Assembly: GCA_025056835.1 (NCBI GenBank)
Contig: JANWVS010000109.1
Coordinates: forward strand, 1 to 6,924
Source of the DNA: Gemmataceae bacterium
Lineage (GTDB): Bacteria > Planctomycetota > Planctomycetia > Gemmatales > Gemmataceae
Length of the DNA stretch: 6,924 nucleotides
Reading direction: 5' to 3'
Shown: positions 6,161 through 6,924 of the stretch, one piece after another
How the letters are laid out: every line of letters begins with the position of its first letter
How positions within the stretch are numbered: the first letter of the stretch is position 1
Notes under the pieces: model-generated
The model's input: the letters and a program-made list of their open reading frames with translations, nothing else
Told to the model about the DNA's origin: nothing
The model's database searches: none
Program-made: the position numbers and the translations under genes

Positions 6161-6924
6161 ATGGGCAGAGGAGGCGGACGGCTGCTTCGGCCGTGGCGCT
6201 GGCCGTGGTGGACCTGGCTGATCGCGGCGGGCGTCGCCGCGGTCGGCTGGTGGGGCGGGACGCAGGCCTGGGCCTGGCAGCAGCGCCGCGCGGGAGCGGC
6301 GGCCCTGCACCGCTACCACGCCGCCCAGGCCCGAGAACACCTGGAGGCCTGCCTGCGCGTCTGGCCCGCCGATCGGGTCGCGCGGCTGCTGGCCATTCGC
6401 GCCGCCCGCCGCGCCGGCGATTTTGCCGCGGCCGAGGACCACGTGCGGGCCTACGAACGTCTCGTCGCCCCCAGCGATGAGGCCCTGGCCTTCGAGTGGG
6501 CCTTGGTACGGGCGGCGGCCGGCGATATCGACATCCAACTCGACGAGTATCTGACCCAGCAGCTCGAGGCCGCTCCGGTCGTGGCCCCGCTGATTTACGA
6601 GGCCCTCGTCGAAGGCTACACCCGCAGCTACCGCATCAAGGAGGCCTTCGACGTCGCCGAACGCTGGCTGGCCCTGGAGCCGGACAACGTCCAGGCCTTG
6701 TTTCGCCGCGGCAGCATCCATCGCCAGATCGGTAAGCTGCAAAAAGGGGTCGATGACTTCCAACGCGCCTTGGACCTCGACCCCCAGCGCGACGACGTCC
6801 GCAAGCTGCTGGCGATTGGCTTGATCGACGGCGGCCGCTATCACGAGGCCCTCAGCCATCTCGACGCGCTGCGCCGCCGCACGCCCGCCGATGCCGACAT
6901 CGTGGCCCTCCAAGGCCGCGCCCT
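6161..6924 (+). CDS. Membrane-anchored tetratricopeptide-repeat (TPR) protein, N-terminal part, cut by window edge
   Basis: An open frame of 254 codons runs off the right edge. A basic, Trp-rich N-terminus ([19 protein letters not shown]) leads into one membrane segment (about 17-38). By the positive-inside rule the repeats probably face the periplasm. The rest is helical, with TPR-like units at about 47-70, 73-103, 144-176, 177-210 and 211-244. The 177-210 unit is the clearest ([16 protein letters not shown], then [10 protein letters not shown]), with the Gly, Ala and Pro of the TPR consensus. TPR units mediate protein-protein contacts; no catalytic domain is seen in the part present, and the partner cannot be deduced. 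GGGAG eight bases before the ATG supports the start. The gene is divergent from carA across 161 bases. Single-helix proteins with degenerate TPRs are common in planctomycetes, which fits the proposed origin. Confidence 0.85.
   Translation, partial: MGRGGGRLLRPWRWPWWTWLIAAGVAAVGWWGGTQAWAWQQRRAGAAALHRYHAAQAREHLEACLRVWPADRVARLLAIRAARRAGDFAAAEDHVRAYERLVAPSDEALAFEWALVRAAAGDIDIQLDEYLTQQLEAAPVVAPLIYEALVEGYTRSYRIKEAFDVAERWLALEPDNVQALFRRGSIHRQIGKLQKGVDDFQRALDLDPQRDDVRKLLAIGLIDGGRYHEALSHLDALRRRTPADADIVALQGRA

Noticed and set aside
5996..6913. A 305-codon minus-strand open frame opposite the TPR gene
   Set aside because: The plus strand has a good ribosome-binding site, membrane anchor and TPR units; the minus-strand product has no recognisable domain.
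1..6924. CRISPR array, tRNA, rRNA, insertion sequence, toxin-antitoxin or phage-defence genes
   Set aside because: I looked for regularly spaced repeats, tRNA-like cloverleafs, transposase motifs and small paired toxin genes and saw none; this was by eye, without a search tool.

Overview
This 6.9 kb, GC-rich window looks like chromosomal DNA of a planctomycete, most likely in the Gemmata/Isosphaera neighbourhood. That is inferred from gene content and protein style: a secreted CotH-type kinase with EF-hands, a membrane-anchored TPR protein, a P1B-type ATPase without an N-terminal metal-binding domain, loosely packed single genes, and a carA with no adjacent carB. No marker gene is present to confirm it.

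Layout, left to right. (1) 1-841, minus: N-terminal 280 residues of a heavy-metal P-type ATPase, cut by the window edge. (2) 1038-1940, minus: a 300-residue exported protein that resembles an outer-membrane beta-barrel, function unknown. (3) 1941-2325: a 385-base gap with several inverted repeats and a possible terminator. (4) 2326-2895, minus: a RidA/YjgF-family protein with an unusual N-terminal hydrophobic anchor. (5) 3024-4865, plus: a secreted CotH kinase-family protein with C-terminal EF-hands, divergent from the RidA gene. (6) 4881-5999, minus: carA, the glutaminase subunit of carbamoyl-phosphate synthetase, convergent with the CotH gene and 15 bases from it. (7) 6161 to the right edge, plus: a membrane-anchored TPR protein, cut by the edge.

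The genes do not form an obvious operon or single pathway. carA is housekeeping (arginine and pyrimidine synthesis). The ATPase is for metal homeostasis. The beta-barrel-like protein, anchored RidA, CotH kinase and TPR protein all appear to act at or outside the cytoplasmic membrane. The most notable local structure is the 128-base RidA/CotH divergent intergenic region. It holds a perfect 9-bp inverted repeat whose two arms each contain an outward-facing TACAAT, and the one on the CotH side sits exactly where a leaderless promoter would. I found no CRISPR array, tRNA, rRNA, insertion sequence or defence system, and no convincing new multi-gene system. The very long antisense open frames opposite the real genes are best explained by high GC content.
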